Assembly (NCBI GenBank): GCA_015068455.1
Contig: SVKO01000003.1
Span: 1-64,000, forward strand
Direction of reading: 5' to 3'
From: Oscillospiraceae bacterium
Lineage (GTDB): Bacteria; Bacillota; Clostridia; Oscillospirales; Oscillospiraceae
DNA length: 64,000 bases
Part shown: positions 41,701-50,300 of the stretch, piece by piece
How the letters are laid out: every line of letters begins with the position of its first letter
Numbering within the stretch: position 1 is the first letter of the stretch
The notes under the pieces: model-generated
Database searches by the model: none
Told to the model about the DNA's origin: nothing
The model's input: the letters and a program-made list of their open reading frames with translations, nothing else
Made by a program: the position numbers and the translations under genes

Positions 41701-42524
41701 AATTCATACCCATGACCCTTCACTACCTGCGCTACAGCCCGAAACAGTTCCTGGACAAACTGGAGCGCTCGCCCTTTGACACCTTTGATCTGTATATGAG
41801 CGCGCCACAGCTCAACCCCTTTGACTATGCGCTGGGGGATCTGCTTCAGCTGGACAAGGAGATCCGCCGCCGGGGGCTGAAGGTCTACGCCATCACGCCG
41901 GAAAACTGCACCTACCCCTGCAACTTCGCTACCCAGAACCGGGAAACCCGGGAGTCCTCCCTGCGCTACTATCAGCGGGCCATCGACACTGCGGAGTATC
42001 TGGAATGCCCCAACGTGCAGATCAGCATCGGCTTCGGCTATTTTGACGCCCCCCGACAGGAGGCATGGGACAATACCCGGGAGAGTCTCCGGCAGCTGGC
42101 GGAATACAGCGCCCGCAAGGGCGTGACCCTCTTCCTGGAGGAATGCAAGGATACCACCACCCAAGTCCTCAACACCAGCGAGGACATCGCGCAGATGCTT
42201 CGGGAGCTTGGCATGCCCAACGTACTGGGCATGGTGGATACGGACCAGATGACCTTTGCAGGTCAGAGTCTGGACGACTACTTCAGGAGCCTGGGCAGCA
42301 AGCTGGGCTACGTCCACTTCAACGACCGGGGCCACACCGTCCCCGGGCATGGAAGTTTCCCGATGAAGCAGTACTACGAGGATCTGCGCCGGCTGAACTA
42401 CCAGGGCGTCTGCTGCTTCGAGCTCACCGACCGTCAGTACTACATCGACCCGGATAAGGCCGTGGACCAGTGCATTGACTGGCTTGTGGCCAACACCGAG
42501 GAATGGAAGGATTACCGGCCATGA
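41697..42524 (+). CDS. TIM-barrel sugar isomerase/epimerase, paralog 2
   Basis: A 275-residue paralog of the preceding gene, with equivalent ligands in LFLEECKDTT, MVDTDQMTF, GYVHFNDRGH and CCFELTDRQYYIDPDKA. The two differ enough to have distinct substrates, for example epimers at C3. ATGA overlaps on both sides show tight translational coupling to paralog 1 and to the amidohydrolase. Confidence 0.86.
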   Translation: MKFIPMTLHYLRYSPKQFLDKLERSPFDTFDLYMSAPQLNPFDYALGDLLQLDKEIRRRGLKVYAITPENCTYPCNFATQNRETRESSLRYYQRAIDTAEYLECPNVQISIGFGYFDAPRQEAWDNTRESLRQLAEYSARKGVTLFLEECKDTTTQVLNTSEDIAQMLRELGMPNVLGMVDTDQMTFAGQSLDDYFRSLGSKLGYVHFNDRGHTVPGHGSFPMKQYYEDLRRLNYQGVCCFELTDRQYYIDPDKAVDQCIDWLVANTEEWKDYRP

Positions 42525-43384
42525 GTACCGTCATCGACACCCATATCCATCCGGCTCTTTTCGCGCCGATCTGCGCCGACCGGGAGCGCTTTGCTTTTCG
42601 CTGCGAGGAGATGAACTACCATCTGATGAGCCCGGTGGATCTGCCCCTGCTGAAGAAGCAGCTGGGTCTGGCGGAGATCCGCAGTGTTTTCCTGCTGGGA
42701 GAGGATTGCTCCTTTGAAAAAGGGGAAAGCGCCATCAGCAACGAGGAGCTTGCGGAGCTAGTTGCCCTGGAGCCGGAGATCTTCATCGGCTTTGCCTCTG
42801 TGGATCCCCGGCGGGAGGACGCGGCGGAGGAGCTGCGGCGGGCTTTTACCGAGCTGGGACTTGCGGGCCTGACCCTCAACACCGCGAAATGCCGCCTCTA
42901 TCCATGGGATCAGAGGATCTTCCGCCTTTGTGAGATCTGCAGGGAATACGGGAAGCCCGTGGTGCTCCACAGCGGCTTCTGCCTGGAGAAGGATGCCTTC
43001 TCCCGCTATGCCCGCCCTGCGGACTTTGAGGAGCTGATTGCGGCGTTCCCGGAGATCAACTTCTGCTTGACCCACGTGGGTTGGCCCTGGGTCCAGGAGA
43101 CTGCCGCCCTGCTCATCAAGTATCCCAACGCCTACGCCAACACCGCCCTGATGAACTTCGACGGACCGGTACAGCTCTACCACAAGGTGTTCAAGGAGGA
43201 TATGGGCGAATACTGGGTGGAGCACAATCTGGCGGACAAGCTGATGTTTGGGTCCGACAGCCCGCGTATCCGTCCGGTTCGGGCCAAGCGGGGTCTGGAG
43301 GCCCTGGGCCTGCGGCCGGACGTGATGGAAAAGATCTGCTGGCGCAACGCCCTGCGCTTTCTGGGAAGGGAGGAGAAGCTGTGA
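42521..43384 (+). CDS. Amidohydrolase-family TIM-barrel hydrolase
   Basis: A 287-residue amidohydrolase_2-type protein: metal site THIHP at residues 7-11, VVLHSGFCLEKDAFSRYARP, CLTHVGWPW and the late Asp in LMFGSDSPRIRPVRAKRGL. Relatives include uronate/lactone hydrolases and decarboxylases. In this pathway it could hydrolyse an amide or lactone, possibly replacing the asparaginase FraE of Salmonella, which is absent here. Start at 42521 overlaps the previous stop. Confidence 0.8.
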   Translation: MSTVIDTHIHPALFAPICADRERFAFRCEEMNYHLMSPVDLPLLKKQLGLAEIRSVFLLGEDCSFEKGESAISNEELAELVALEPEIFIGFASVDPRREDAAEELRRAFTELGLAGLTLNTAKCRLYPWDQRIFRLCEICREYGKPVVLHSGFCLEKDAFSRYARPADFEELIAAFPEINFCLTHVGWPWVQETAALLIKYPNAYANTALMNFDGPVQLYHKVFKEDMGEYWVEHNLADKLMFGSDSPRIRPVRAKRGLEALGLRPDVMEKICWRNALRFLGREEKL

Positions 43385-43812
43385 AAACCGCTTTGGAGTA
43401 TTTTACCGTGATCGCGGACGCGGAATTTCAGCTGATCCGCATCACGGAGCCCGTTCGGCACTTTGCCGAGAAATGCGGCATCCGCAATGGCGTCGCCTTC
43501 GTTATCACCCAGCACACCACCACCGGCATCACCATCAACGAAAGTCTCCCCTGCGTGGAAAAGGATATTGAGGAGCAGCTGGAGCGGCTGATCCCCTCGG
43601 ACTATCCCTTCAACCACAACCACTACTTGCCCAGCTACGGTACCATCGGCGGAAACACGCCGGGACATCTGAAATCTCTGCTGACCGGGAACCACGCGGT
43701 GCTTCCGCTGGTGGATGGCAGACTGATTCTGGGCAGCGCCGCGGATCTCTATTTCTGTGAGTACGACGGAATCAAGCGGCGGCGGTATCTGGTCTACGTC
43801 ATGGGAGAATAA
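43381..43812 (+). CDS. YjbQ/UPF0047 family protein
   Basis: A 143-residue protein with the family motifs FVITQHTTTGITINES, a histidine-rich middle (DYPFNHNHYLPSYGTIGGNTPGHLKSLLTG) and LGSAADLYFCEYDG. The family has been reported to show weak thiamine-phosphate synthase activity in bacteria; true function uncertain. It starts at GTG within a GTGA overlap with the amidohydrolase gene, so it is a full member of this operon. Confidence 0.85.
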   Translation: MKTALEYFTVIADAEFQLIRITEPVRHFAEKCGIRNGVAFVITQHTTTGITINESLPCVEKDIEEQLERLIPSDYPFNHNHYLPSYGTIGGNTPGHLKSLLTGNHAVLPLVDGRLILGSAADLYFCEYDGIKRRRYLVYVMGE

Positions 43813-43826
43813 GGAAGGAGCACAGC

Positions 43827-44615
43827 ATGAAAAGAACCATTGCCATGGCGGACAACTGCATCGACGTATATTATAAGCAGGACCGCTTCTATACCACAGG
43901 CAACAGCATCGACTTCGCCTTCAACTACCGGGCTCTGGGCGGCGAGATCACGGAGATGACCATCCTGGGCAACGACTTCTTTGCCGACGCCCTCCGGGAA
44001 AAGTGCTCTGAGCGGGGCATTCCCCTGCGGGTGATCAAGCAGTCAGACAAGCCCACCGGTATGGCAAAGATGGCCATCGTGGACGGCGACCGGGTGCATC
44101 TGTCCTTCGTGGGCAACGCCATGGAGGAGATCGAGCTGTCCGAGGAGGACCAGGCCTTTGTCCGGGATTTCGATATCGTCTATTGCGAGCGCTGGTGCAA
44201 GGTCCACCGCTATCTCCCGGCGCTCAAGCGGCCCGGTCAGATCTGGGTCTACGACTTCTCCAAGCGCCTGACCCTCGAGACCAACGATCTGGTGCTGCCC
44301 TATATCGACTACGCGTTCTTCTCCTATGACGGAGACGACGACTATATCCGGGATTTCCTGGTAAAGACCCAGGGCAATGGCGCAGGCTGCGTGATCGCCA
44401 TGCTGGGCGAGCACGGTAGCCTGGCCTGGGACGGAAAGGTCTTCTACCGGGAGACCGCCGAGCGGGTGCCGGTCTGCAACACCGTCGGCGCCGGGGACTC
44501 CTATATTGCCGGCTTCACCTATGGCCTCAGCCTGGGGAAAAGCGTGCCCCAGTGTATGGCCCGAGGCAAGGCCCAGGCCACCAAAATCATCCAAATCTTC
44601 AATCCCTATGAATAA
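43827..44615 (+). CDS. PfkB-family sugar-amine kinase (FrlD-like), copy 2
   Basis: A 262-residue kinase close in length and start to E. coli FrlD: KRTIAMADNCIDVYYKQDRFYTTGNSIDFAFNYRALGG, and catalytic TVGAGDSYIAGFTYGLSLGKS with Asp near residue 223. It differs clearly from copy 1, so this cluster could phosphorylate two different Amadori substrates. AAGGAG precedes the ATG. Confidence 0.88.
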   Translation: MKRTIAMADNCIDVYYKQDRFYTTGNSIDFAFNYRALGGEITEMTILGNDFFADALREKCSERGIPLRVIKQSDKPTGMAKMAIVDGDRVHLSFVGNAMEEIELSEEDQAFVRDFDIVYCERWCKVHRYLPALKRPGQIWVYDFSKRLTLETNDLVLPYIDYAFFSYDGDDDYIRDFLVKTQGNGAGCVIAMLGEHGSLAWDGKVFYRETAERVPVCNTVGAGDSYIAGFTYGLSLGKSVPQCMARGKAQATKIIQIFNPYE

Positions 44616-44632
44616 CCGGAAGGAGAACGATT

Positions 44633-45049
44633 ATGAAACCTGAAATCTTTGAAAACAACGCCGAAGGCATCAAGCAGGTCTATCGGAACAATGAGTGGAG
44701 CGTCAGCATCAAAAACTGGAAGCCGGACAACGATATCGCCGGCGTCGAGAAGCTGGAGATCCACCACACCACCGATGAACAGTTCATTCTGGTGGCAGGC
44801 AAAGCCCTGCTGATCACCGCCGACGAGGCGGACGGCGGCTTTACCAACATCGAGCTGACTCCCATGGAGATCGGCAAGGTCGCGCATGTGGGCATGGGAC
44901 AGTGGTTCTATTCCATCACCCAGAGAGACTCCAAGATCGTCTACATCCAGCGCTCCGACTGCTCCATGGAGAACAGTGAAATCAAGTATATGACCCCCGA
45001 GCAGGTCAAGGCCGTCCAGGCTGAGGCGGCACAGCTTCTGGCGCAGTAA
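44633..45049 (+). CDS. Cupin-like protein of unknown function
   Basis: A 138-residue protein. The strand-rich middle with EIHHTTDEQFILVAGKALLITADE and GKVAHVGMGQWFYSITQRDSKIVYIQRSD suggests a small cupin, in which His in IHHT and Glu in DEQF could bind a metal. I know of no characterised relative. It sits between kinase 2 and epimerase 3 with GGAG upstream, so a sugar isomerase or sensor role is possible but unproven. Confidence 0.7.
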   Translation: MKPEIFENNAEGIKQVYRNNEWSVSIKNWKPDNDIAGVEKLEIHHTTDEQFILVAGKALLITADEADGGFTNIELTPMEIGKVAHVGMGQWFYSITQRDSKIVYIQRSDCSMENSEIKYMTPEQVKAVQAEAAQLLAQ

Positions 45050-45119
45050 TCGGCAACGCAGGAGGGTCAAAGCGGAGAATCAGAACAGGATCTTTTCGCT
45101 TTTTCAGAGGAGGAAGCCT

Positions 45120-46013
45120 ATGAAGCTGAAAAAAGAACAGATCGCCATCGGTAATTATCACTATACCGCCTGGTCCTTCGATCACTTTCTGCGCTCCGTG
45201 CAGGACTTGGGCCTGACGAACATCGAGATCTGGGGGGCGAAGCCCCATTTTCTCCCAGGGATTCAAAGCGAGGAATACCTGCGGGAGACTGCCCGAAAGA
45301 TTGCCGACGCAGGCCTGAAGGTGGTCTGCTTCTGCCCGGAACAGAATAACTACCCTGTGAACATCAGCGCCGCGGAGTCTTCCCTGCGCCGGTGGAGTCT
45401 GGATCATATGAAGCGCTGTCTGGAGGCTGCGGCGCTGTTGGGCGCGCCGACCCTGCTGCTCTGCCCGGGCAACGGCACCATGGAGGAGCCGCCGGAACGG
45501 ATTCGGGACCGTTTTGTGTCCTCCGCCCGGGAACTGGCGCAGGCAGCGGCGGACAACGGCGTGGTGCTGGCTCTGGAGACCCAGACGCCAATGGATGCCC
45601 TGTTTATGAGTACCGCCGAACAGCAGCGGGAGGTCCTGGAGTTGGTGGATCACCCCAATTTCAAGCTGATGCTGGACACCGTGCAGCTGGCTCAGTTCGA
45701 CGACAGCGTGGCCAGGGATATCCGGATTCTGGGCCTGGAGAACATCCGACACGTGCATCTGGGCAATACCGTACTGCGCGAAAAGACCGTCGGAGAAAAG
45801 AGTTTGCCCGGTGTTTACAGCCTTGGCCGCAGCGTCTGCGGGCACATCGGCTTCCGGGAGGGAAATCTGCCCCTGCTCCAGAACCTGCAGGAGCTGGCTG
45901 AGGCCGGTTATCAGGAATACGTGACCATCGAGATCTGCCAGAAGGCCTACTGGCTGGAGGCGGACCGCTATGCCAGGGAGGCCTGGGAGTTGATCTGGGG
46001 AGCGTTGGCATAA
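45120..46013 (+). CDS. TIM-barrel epimerase, paralog 3 (FrlC-like)
   Basis: A 297-residue barrel more like FrlC than paralogs 1 and 2: [41 protein letters not shown], metal Glu in [11 protein letters not shown], Asp in LMLDTVQLA, His in RHVHLGN and late Glu in [12 protein letters not shown]. FrlC interconverts fructoselysine and psicoselysine. AGGAGG precedes the start. A third epimerase suggests several epimeric substrates. Confidence 0.86.
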   Translation: MKLKKEQIAIGNYHYTAWSFDHFLRSVQDLGLTNIEIWGAKPHFLPGIQSEEYLRETARKIADAGLKVVCFCPEQNNYPVNISAAESSLRRWSLDHMKRCLEAAALLGAPTLLLCPGNGTMEEPPERIRDRFVSSARELAQAAADNGVVLALETQTPMDALFMSTAEQQREVLELVDHPNFKLMLDTVQLAQFDDSVARDIRILGLENIRHVHLGNTVLREKTVGEKSLPGVYSLGRSVCGHIGFREGNLPLLQNLQELAEAGYQEYVTIEICQKAYWLEADRYAREAWELIWGALA

Positions 46014-46066
46014 CCGCGCAGCCGTCACGCAAGACATCAACCAATTACATAGGAGGCAAAAAGAGA

Positions 46067-46615
46067 ATGGATACGAAGAAGAATCCCTATGCCGGCACAC
46101 AGACTGAAAAGAATCTGGAAGCTGCCTTTGCGGGAGAGAGCATGGCCCGCAACAAATATACCTATTTCGCGTCCAGAGCCAGGAAGGACGGCTTTGAGCA
46201 GATCGCTGAGCTCTTCCTGAAGACAGCCGACAACGAAAAGGAGCACGCCAAGCTCTGGTTCAAAGAACTGAACGGCATCGGAGACACCGCGGAGAATCTG
46301 AACACCGCCGCGGACGGCGAAAACTATGAGTGGACGGACATGTACGAGGGCTTTGCCGCCACTGCGGAAGCGGAGGGCTTTCACGCGCTGGCAGTCAAGT
46401 TCCGCATGGTAGCCGCCATCGAGAAGAAGCACGAGGAGCGCTACCGTGCCTTGCTGAAGAACGTCGAGCTGCAGGAGGTCTTCCGGAAGAGCGAGGTCAA
46501 GGTTTGGGAGTGTCGGAACTGCGGCCATATTGTGGTTGGCACCAAAGCCCCCCAGCTCTGTCCGGTCTGTGCCCATCCCCAGAGCTTTTTTGAGATCCAT
46601 GCAGATAACTATTAA
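46067..46615 (+). CDS. Rubrerythrin
   Basis: A 182-residue diiron peroxidase protecting anaerobes from H2O2. The N-terminal ferritin-like four-helix domain carries the iron ligands (Glu in [17 protein letters not shown]-type [16 protein letters not shown] and IEKKHEERY). The C-terminal rubredoxin-like domain has [10 protein letters not shown] and [14 protein letters not shown] precedes the start. It follows the sugar-amine operon and may share its transcript, though it is not a pathway enzyme. Confidence 0.93.
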   Translation: MDTKKNPYAGTQTEKNLEAAFAGESMARNKYTYFASRARKDGFEQIAELFLKTADNEKEHAKLWFKELNGIGDTAENLNTAADGENYEWTDMYEGFAATAEAEGFHALAVKFRMVAAIEKKHEERYRALLKNVELQEVFRKSEVKVWECRNCGHIVVGTKAPQLCPVCAHPQSFFEIHADNY

Positions 46616-46717
46616 CGATTGAAAGCAGCTTGATGCCTTGCGGCACATCACAAGTATGCCTTTCCATTGTTTCTCTTCTTTTCTTTTCCCCAGCCCGGCG
46701 CCGAGGCATCTGCCTCG

Positions 46718-47008
46718 GCGTTGGCTTATCTTCAGCCTGATGCGCAGTCAGAATACCAGAAACGCTACGATGGTCTGTTAGCCCGGTTCGACAAAGCCAA
46801 GGCCAGACACACCGAGGTCACTGACCTGATTGTCGAGCGCACGGCCAGAAGGCACCAGATCGATACCTACCTGAAAGAGCTACGGAGCCGGGAGCCGCTG
46901 ACGGAGTTCCGGGAAACAGACTGGCTGGCGATGGTGGACTACATCACCGTTCACAGTAAAAAAGACATCCGGGTGACCTTCAAGGACGGCACCGAGATCA
47001 AAGCATAA
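46718..47008 (+). pseudogene. Serine recombinase, C-terminal remnant
   Basis: About 95 residues (SEYQKRYDGLLARFDKAKARHTEVTDLIVERTARRHQIDTYLKELRS, then WLAMVDYITVHSKKDIRVTFKDGTEIKA) match the C-terminal end of large serine recombinases (zinc ribbon/coiled-coil tail). Catalytic and recombinase domains are absent. It marks an old insertion inside the composite element. Confidence 0.8.
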
Positions 47009-47023
47009 CGCACACAAGAAAAT

Positions 47024-47058
47024 AGGCACCGGGCCATTCATTCTATAGCTCGGTGCCT
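47024..47058. terminator. Hairpin after recombinase remnant
   Basis: Stem AGGCACCG/CGGTGCCT with a 19-nt loop and a short T-run on +; lies between convergent units. Confidence 0.55.
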
Positions 47059-47064
47059 TTGTTA

Positions 47065-47382
47065 TTACCTTTTCGGTTTGAATTTTGCGCTATACGCTTT
47101 TACATCCGCATCTTTCATGAGCCAGCCAAACTTCTGAAGAAACTGCAGCTTTTCGTCGTCAGTTACCCATTTTTGAAGGGTGTGCAAAACGCCTTCATAC
47201 CGTTCATTCTCTTTGCCGTTAAAGAACTTGCCTCCCGGTCCCTGCTTAAACATCGCTGGAAGCCCATTTTTTATTGCTTTCCAAACGGTAGATCCGCCAG
47301 AGGTGGTTACATCATCGCCTACAATTCCGTCTAAAGCTCCGGAAGCCAGCTTCTCTAAAAGATTCTTTTCTTCGTTCGTCAT
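47065..47382 (-). CDS. Small hypothetical protein (mobile-element accessory)
   Basis: A 105-residue soluble protein (TNEEKNLLEKLASGALDGIVGDD, WVTDDEKLQFLQKFGWLMKDADVKAYSAKFKPKR). Start 47382 follows GGAGGAC. It overlaps nothing but abuts the end of the MerR-like gene. AT content is higher than in neighbouring catabolic genes. No family recognised. Confidence 0.68.
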   Translation of the reverse strand: MTNEEKNLLEKLASGALDGIVGDDVTTSGGSTVWKAIKNGLPAMFKQGPGGKFFNGKENERYEGVLHTLQKWVTDDEKLQFLQKFGWLMKDADVKAYSAKFKPKR

Positions 47383-47387
47383 TATCG

Positions 47388-48062
47388 TTAGTCCTCCCAC
47401 TTGTTGATGTTAATGCTCTCTGAATCATATGCGCCGATAGGGTATTCTCGAATCCAACCGCTAATCCGCACCAGATGACTGCATTCAGCGCACTCGTAAT
47501 TGTCTTCAGAATCGAAGCTGTAAACAATGTCCGGCCCCATCCCGCTTTCCTTCTCGTCACTGCTTTGATCATATACATAGTCGTCCAGATCAACAGCCGC
47601 AACTTTTCCACAGTATGGGCATCGAATGTCTCTGGATAGCGAGACTGGATAATACCCGTCGTCTATATCCATAAAGATTTCGCCAGCCTGCTCCTTGCGT
47701 TTGATGAACTGCCAATACTCCTCCGTCGGCATGGAATCATATTGGACATCTGCGGCGAACAGCTCTTCAGAGAGAGCCAAGGAACCTGTCATGCGTTCGA
47801 TTTCCTCACGAATTGCATTCTGACGGTCGTCGATGGCCTCTCGCAGCGATTTTGCACCAGTCTGGACTTTCTTTATATCCGCACACGACAAGCCAGACTT
47901 AGTAAGAATAACGAGCCGCTTCAGGTTTTCGAAGTCCCTGTCGGTAAACTCGGTCTTCCCATTGACTATGGGATTCTCAGGAACAAACACACCTTCCTTT
48001 TTGTAATACTTGATCCGCTCTCTTGTAATACCGAGCGCATCGGTGATGTCTTTGGTCTGCAT
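47388..48062 (-). CDS. MerR-family regulator with zinc-ribbon C-terminus
   Basis: A 224-residue protein: MerR winged helix (TKDITDALGITRERIKYYKKEGVFVPENP, residues 3-70), a helical dimerisation stretch to about residue 125, and a C-terminal region with two Cys pairs, CPYCGK and CAECSH, able to hold zinc. The layout is an unusual long MerR variant; the ligand is unknown. Ribosome binding site GGAGGTG. It may control the small genes on either side. Confidence 0.82.
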   Translation of the reverse strand: MQTKDITDALGITRERIKYYKKEGVFVPENPIVNGKTEFTDRDFENLKRLVILTKSGLSCADIKKVQTGAKSLREAIDDRQNAIREEIERMTGSLALSEELFAADVQYDSMPTEEYWQFIKRKEQAGEIFMDIDDGYYPVSLSRDIRCPYCGKVAAVDLDDYVYDQSSDEKESGMGPDIVYSFDSEDNYECAECSHLVRISGWIREYPIGAYDSESININKWED

Positions 48063-48139
48063 ATACACAGCACCTCCTTTCGAAGCCCATTCTAACAAGT
48101 GGGGACTTTGTCCCTGTCAATAGCCTTTTGAAAAATTAT

Positions 48140-48322
48140 TTATCTTTTTTCGGATTGTAGTTTTGCATTCATCTCCAGCATGTGGATGCCGATCTTTTCA
48201 GGATCATTATCAAGCCCAGCGCAAATAATTCGGAGACCATCTGGTGTCAAAATCCTGCCGTGTAATACATCGATTTGGTACTGCTGGTACTTTTCATATT
48301 CCTTATTCGAGATTTGCTTCAT
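48140..48322 (-). CDS. Small hypothetical protein, 60 residues
   Basis: A 60-residue protein (KQISNKEYEKYQQYQIDVLHGRILTPDGLRIICAGLDNDPEKIGIHMLEM) with AGGAGA 6 bp before the ATG and clean coding character. Similar short proteins accompany clostridial mobile elements, but no function is known to me. Confidence 0.65.
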   Translation of the reverse strand: MKQISNKEYEKYQQYQIDVLHGRILTPDGLRIICAGLDNDPEKIGIHMLEMNAKLQSEKR

Positions 48323-48462
48323 TACACTTTCTCCTATAAAAACAGCCGGGATACCCCGACTCCCACAACTTACCCCTCAAACGCCAACTTACCCCTCAAG
48401 CGACAAAATTGGCGGAGGGATAATTAAATTGTATCAATCTCGGTGTTTTTATATCGATTGTT
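48323..48462. other. Spacer with short direct repeat
   Basis: About 140 bp without a gene. Holds two copies of ACTTACCCCTCAA near 48368 and 48387. Together with the adjacent long repeat it forms a 340-bp gene-free stretch. Confidence 0.4.
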
Positions 48463-48669
48463 GCTGGTACAGGTGTTTCTTTCATATTCATTATGCGTTG
48501 GACTCTTTTTTCGCAAGGTTGTTTACGCCCATTCATACGCCCATTTGGTATGGATTTGCGTGGATTTACATGCAGATACATGAAGTCGGTTTTTCAAAGA
48601 ACCCGGCATTTATGCGGGTTCGCGGACCTTTATGGAGATACGTGAAGATACGAAAACAGGCCGGATTAC
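48463..48669. repeat. Element-end direct repeat, copy A
   Basis: About 207 bp nearly identical to 55211-55420 in the same orientation. It contains GCGTTGGACTCTTTTTTCGC (also found upstream of the integrase in opposite orientation), paired TACGCCC motifs, GGATTTGCGTGGATTTACAT and GGAGATACGTG-type repeats. It joins the HsdR fragment directly, so it looks like a former element end. Confidence 0.8.
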
Positions 48670-49125
48670 ACCAAGGCCAAGGCAGAGTTCTACATCCGCC
48701 AGCATCAGGACAACGCGGCCATCGCGAAGCTCAGGAGCAACGTCCCGCTGACCGAGGCAGACGTCAGGGCGCTGGAGGCGATCCTCTGGAGCGAGATCGG
48801 CACGAAGCAGGAATATGAGGCCGAATACGGCGAAAAGCCCCTGGGCGAATTCGTGCGGGAGATCGTGGGCCTGGATATGGCCGCCGCCAAGGCGGCGTTT
48901 GCGAAGTATCTGAGCGACGTCAGCCTGGACAGCCGACAGATCTATTTCGTGAACCAGATCGTGGAGTACATCGTCCACAACGGGCTGATGAAGGATCTGA
49001 GCGTCCTGCAGGAGCCGCCCTTCACCGACCGTGGCAGCATCGTGGAGATCTTCACGGATCTGACCCTCTGGGCGCGGATCAAAAAGGCCATCGACCGGTT
49101 CAACGCCAACGCCGTGGCGGCGTAA
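48664..49125 (+). pseudogene. Type I restriction enzyme R subunit (HsdR), C-terminal fragment
   Basis: About 153 residues starting DYTKAKAEFYIRQHQDN and including KLRSNVPLTEADVRALEAILW, PLGEFVREIVGLDMAAAK and FVNQIVEYIVHNGLMKDL match the C-terminal domain of EcoEI-type HsdR. The nuclease and helicase motor are missing, and no hsdM or hsdS is present. The frame is open to its natural stop but begins at the end of repeat copy A without a start codon. Confidence 0.82.
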
Positions 49126-49135
49126 GAAAAGGGCC

Positions 49136-49386
49136 TCAGGGATTTCCCTGACAAGCGGTCTGTACGTACACAGACGTTGCTTGCTGCGACAATGCCGCCG
49201 CGCAGGCGTCGTGCACAGGTCAATGAAAAAGACACTTCCGGAGAAGCAAAACGGCTTCCCGGGAGTGCCTTTTCTTTCTGCAGCGGCAACATATCTTTCT
49301 GTTCTTTTTACTCTTTATTTTATTTGGGGGCCGTTTTCTGCCCCGGGTGGGGCGGTTTTCCGACCCATGTCGGCCGGTTTTCCGCC
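49136..49386. repeat. Long direct repeat, copy 2 (structured)
   Basis: Partner of 31131-31378. It follows the HsdR fragment by 10 bp. Inverted repeats TCAGGG/CCCTGA, GTCTGT/ACAGAC and GGAGAAGC/GCTTCCC are conserved, the last with a changed loop. Tandem GGGGC-CGTTTTCTG-CCCC and GGGCGG-TTTT-CCGACC units lie at 49327-49386. No open frame fits. Confidence 0.75.
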
Positions 49387-49400
49387 CTATATGAAAAAGA

Positions 49401-49438
49401 AACCCCGCACTGTTCTTCTCGGAACAGTGCAGGGTTTT
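49401..49438 (-). terminator. tetR terminator
   Basis: Stem GCACTGTTC/GAACAGTGC extended by AAACCC/GGGTTT, with a T-run on the minus strand (TTTCTTTTTC). Confidence 0.85.
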
Positions 49439-49441
49439 GTT

Positions 49442-50032
49442 TCAGCTTTGGCGGAATTCCGTTAAAATGGCCCGCACGGATCGGTGCAGATAGGGGAGAT
49501 AGTGCTCCAGATCCGCGGGTGCGCCTTCCAGGATCACGCTGTAGCAGCTTGCGCCCACCAGCTCGAGCACGGTATAGGCCACGATCTCCAGCTCCTCTCG
49601 ATCCGGCGCCTCATCGTCCAGGATGCCGGTGATGACCTTGCGATAATCCACGCTGGAGCGGTCGAGTACCTGACGGAAGGCGCCCCAGCCCAGGTTCTTA
49701 TTGATAAAGCGCAGCAGCAGGGGATCGTCGCGCAGCTGGAACAGAATATCGTCGATGATGGCGAGGATCTTATCTTCCGGGGTCGTCTGCGTCTCATAAC
49801 CCGAATGGGCCATGGCGTGAGAGAACAGTTCCTCGGATTTTCGCACAACCAGCCGCTCGTGCAGGTCATACTTGTCCTTAAAATAGAGATAGAACGTTCC
49901 CTTGGCCACCCCTGCCCGCTGGGCAATATCGGCGATGGAGGTCTTGCCCAGGCCCTGGCTGGTGAAAAGCTGAAAGGCGGTGTCCATCAAGGATTTTTTT
50001 TTCAGCAGCTTGTTTTCCTCGACGCGGCTCAT
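49442..50032 (-). CDS. TetR-family repressor of the adjacent export operon
   Basis: A 196-residue TetR protein: helix-turn-helix in residues 14-60 (MDTAFQLFTSQGLGKTSIADIAQRAGVAKGTFYLYFKDKYDLHERL) and a ligand-binding helical domain. It is divergent from the MMPL exporter, with four identical-class operator palindromes between them. Start follows GGAGAG. Probably released by a lipophilic ligand that the operon exports. Confidence 0.9.
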   Translation of the reverse strand: MSRVEENKLLKKKSLMDTAFQLFTSQGLGKTSIADIAQRAGVAKGTFYLYFKDKYDLHERLVVRKSEELFSHAMAHSGYETQTTPEDKILAIIDDILFQLRDDPLLLRFINKNLGWGAFRQVLDRSSVDYRKVITGILDDEAPDREELEIVAYTVLELVGASCYSVILEGAPADLEHYLPYLHRSVRAILTEFRQS

Positions 50033-50106
50033 ATGGATCTCTCCTCCGGCAAAACGCCGCTTTTTTCCTATTGTACCGTGTGAAATCGCCTTTGTCAATT
50101 CAAAAA

Positions 50107-50238
50107 TGACCAGTGGTCAGGCTGCGTTTTGCAGCAGTTTTCACAAAATTTTGACCAACGGTCATTTATTTGCTTCAAAGGGGTTGACCAACGGTCATTT
50201 TCATAGTATCATCTGCTGCAGAAAGTGACCGGCGGTCA
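50107..50238. promoter_or_regulatory. Four TetR operators and the exporter promoter
   Basis: Four palindromes TGACC-N3-GGTCA at 50107-50119, 50152-50164, 50185-50197 and 50226-50238. Site 3 overlaps the -35 (TTGACC, 50184-50189) of a + promoter with -10 TATCAT (50207-50212, 17-bp spacing). Site 4 lies downstream of the start of transcription. Multiple occupancy would give tight repression. Confidence 0.85.
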
Positions 50239-50300
50239 TTTATCCCGATATGGGATGCCGCCGGCAACCAAAAAAGTGATTCCTCAAAGGAGGCAATTTC

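Noticed and set aside
46667-46720. Start of a complete small gene before the recombinase remnant
   Set aside because: The first codons (FLFFSFPQPGAEASAS) are intergenic-looking and contain a GCCGAGGCA/TGCCTCGGC hairpin; family similarity starts only afterwards.
48323-48462. CRISPR-like repeats
   Set aside because: Only two copies of a 13-bp repeat with no regular spacer and no cas genes.
48664-49125. Functional type I restriction system
   Set aside because: Only the C-terminal domain of HsdR remains, without a start codon, motor, HsdM or HsdS.
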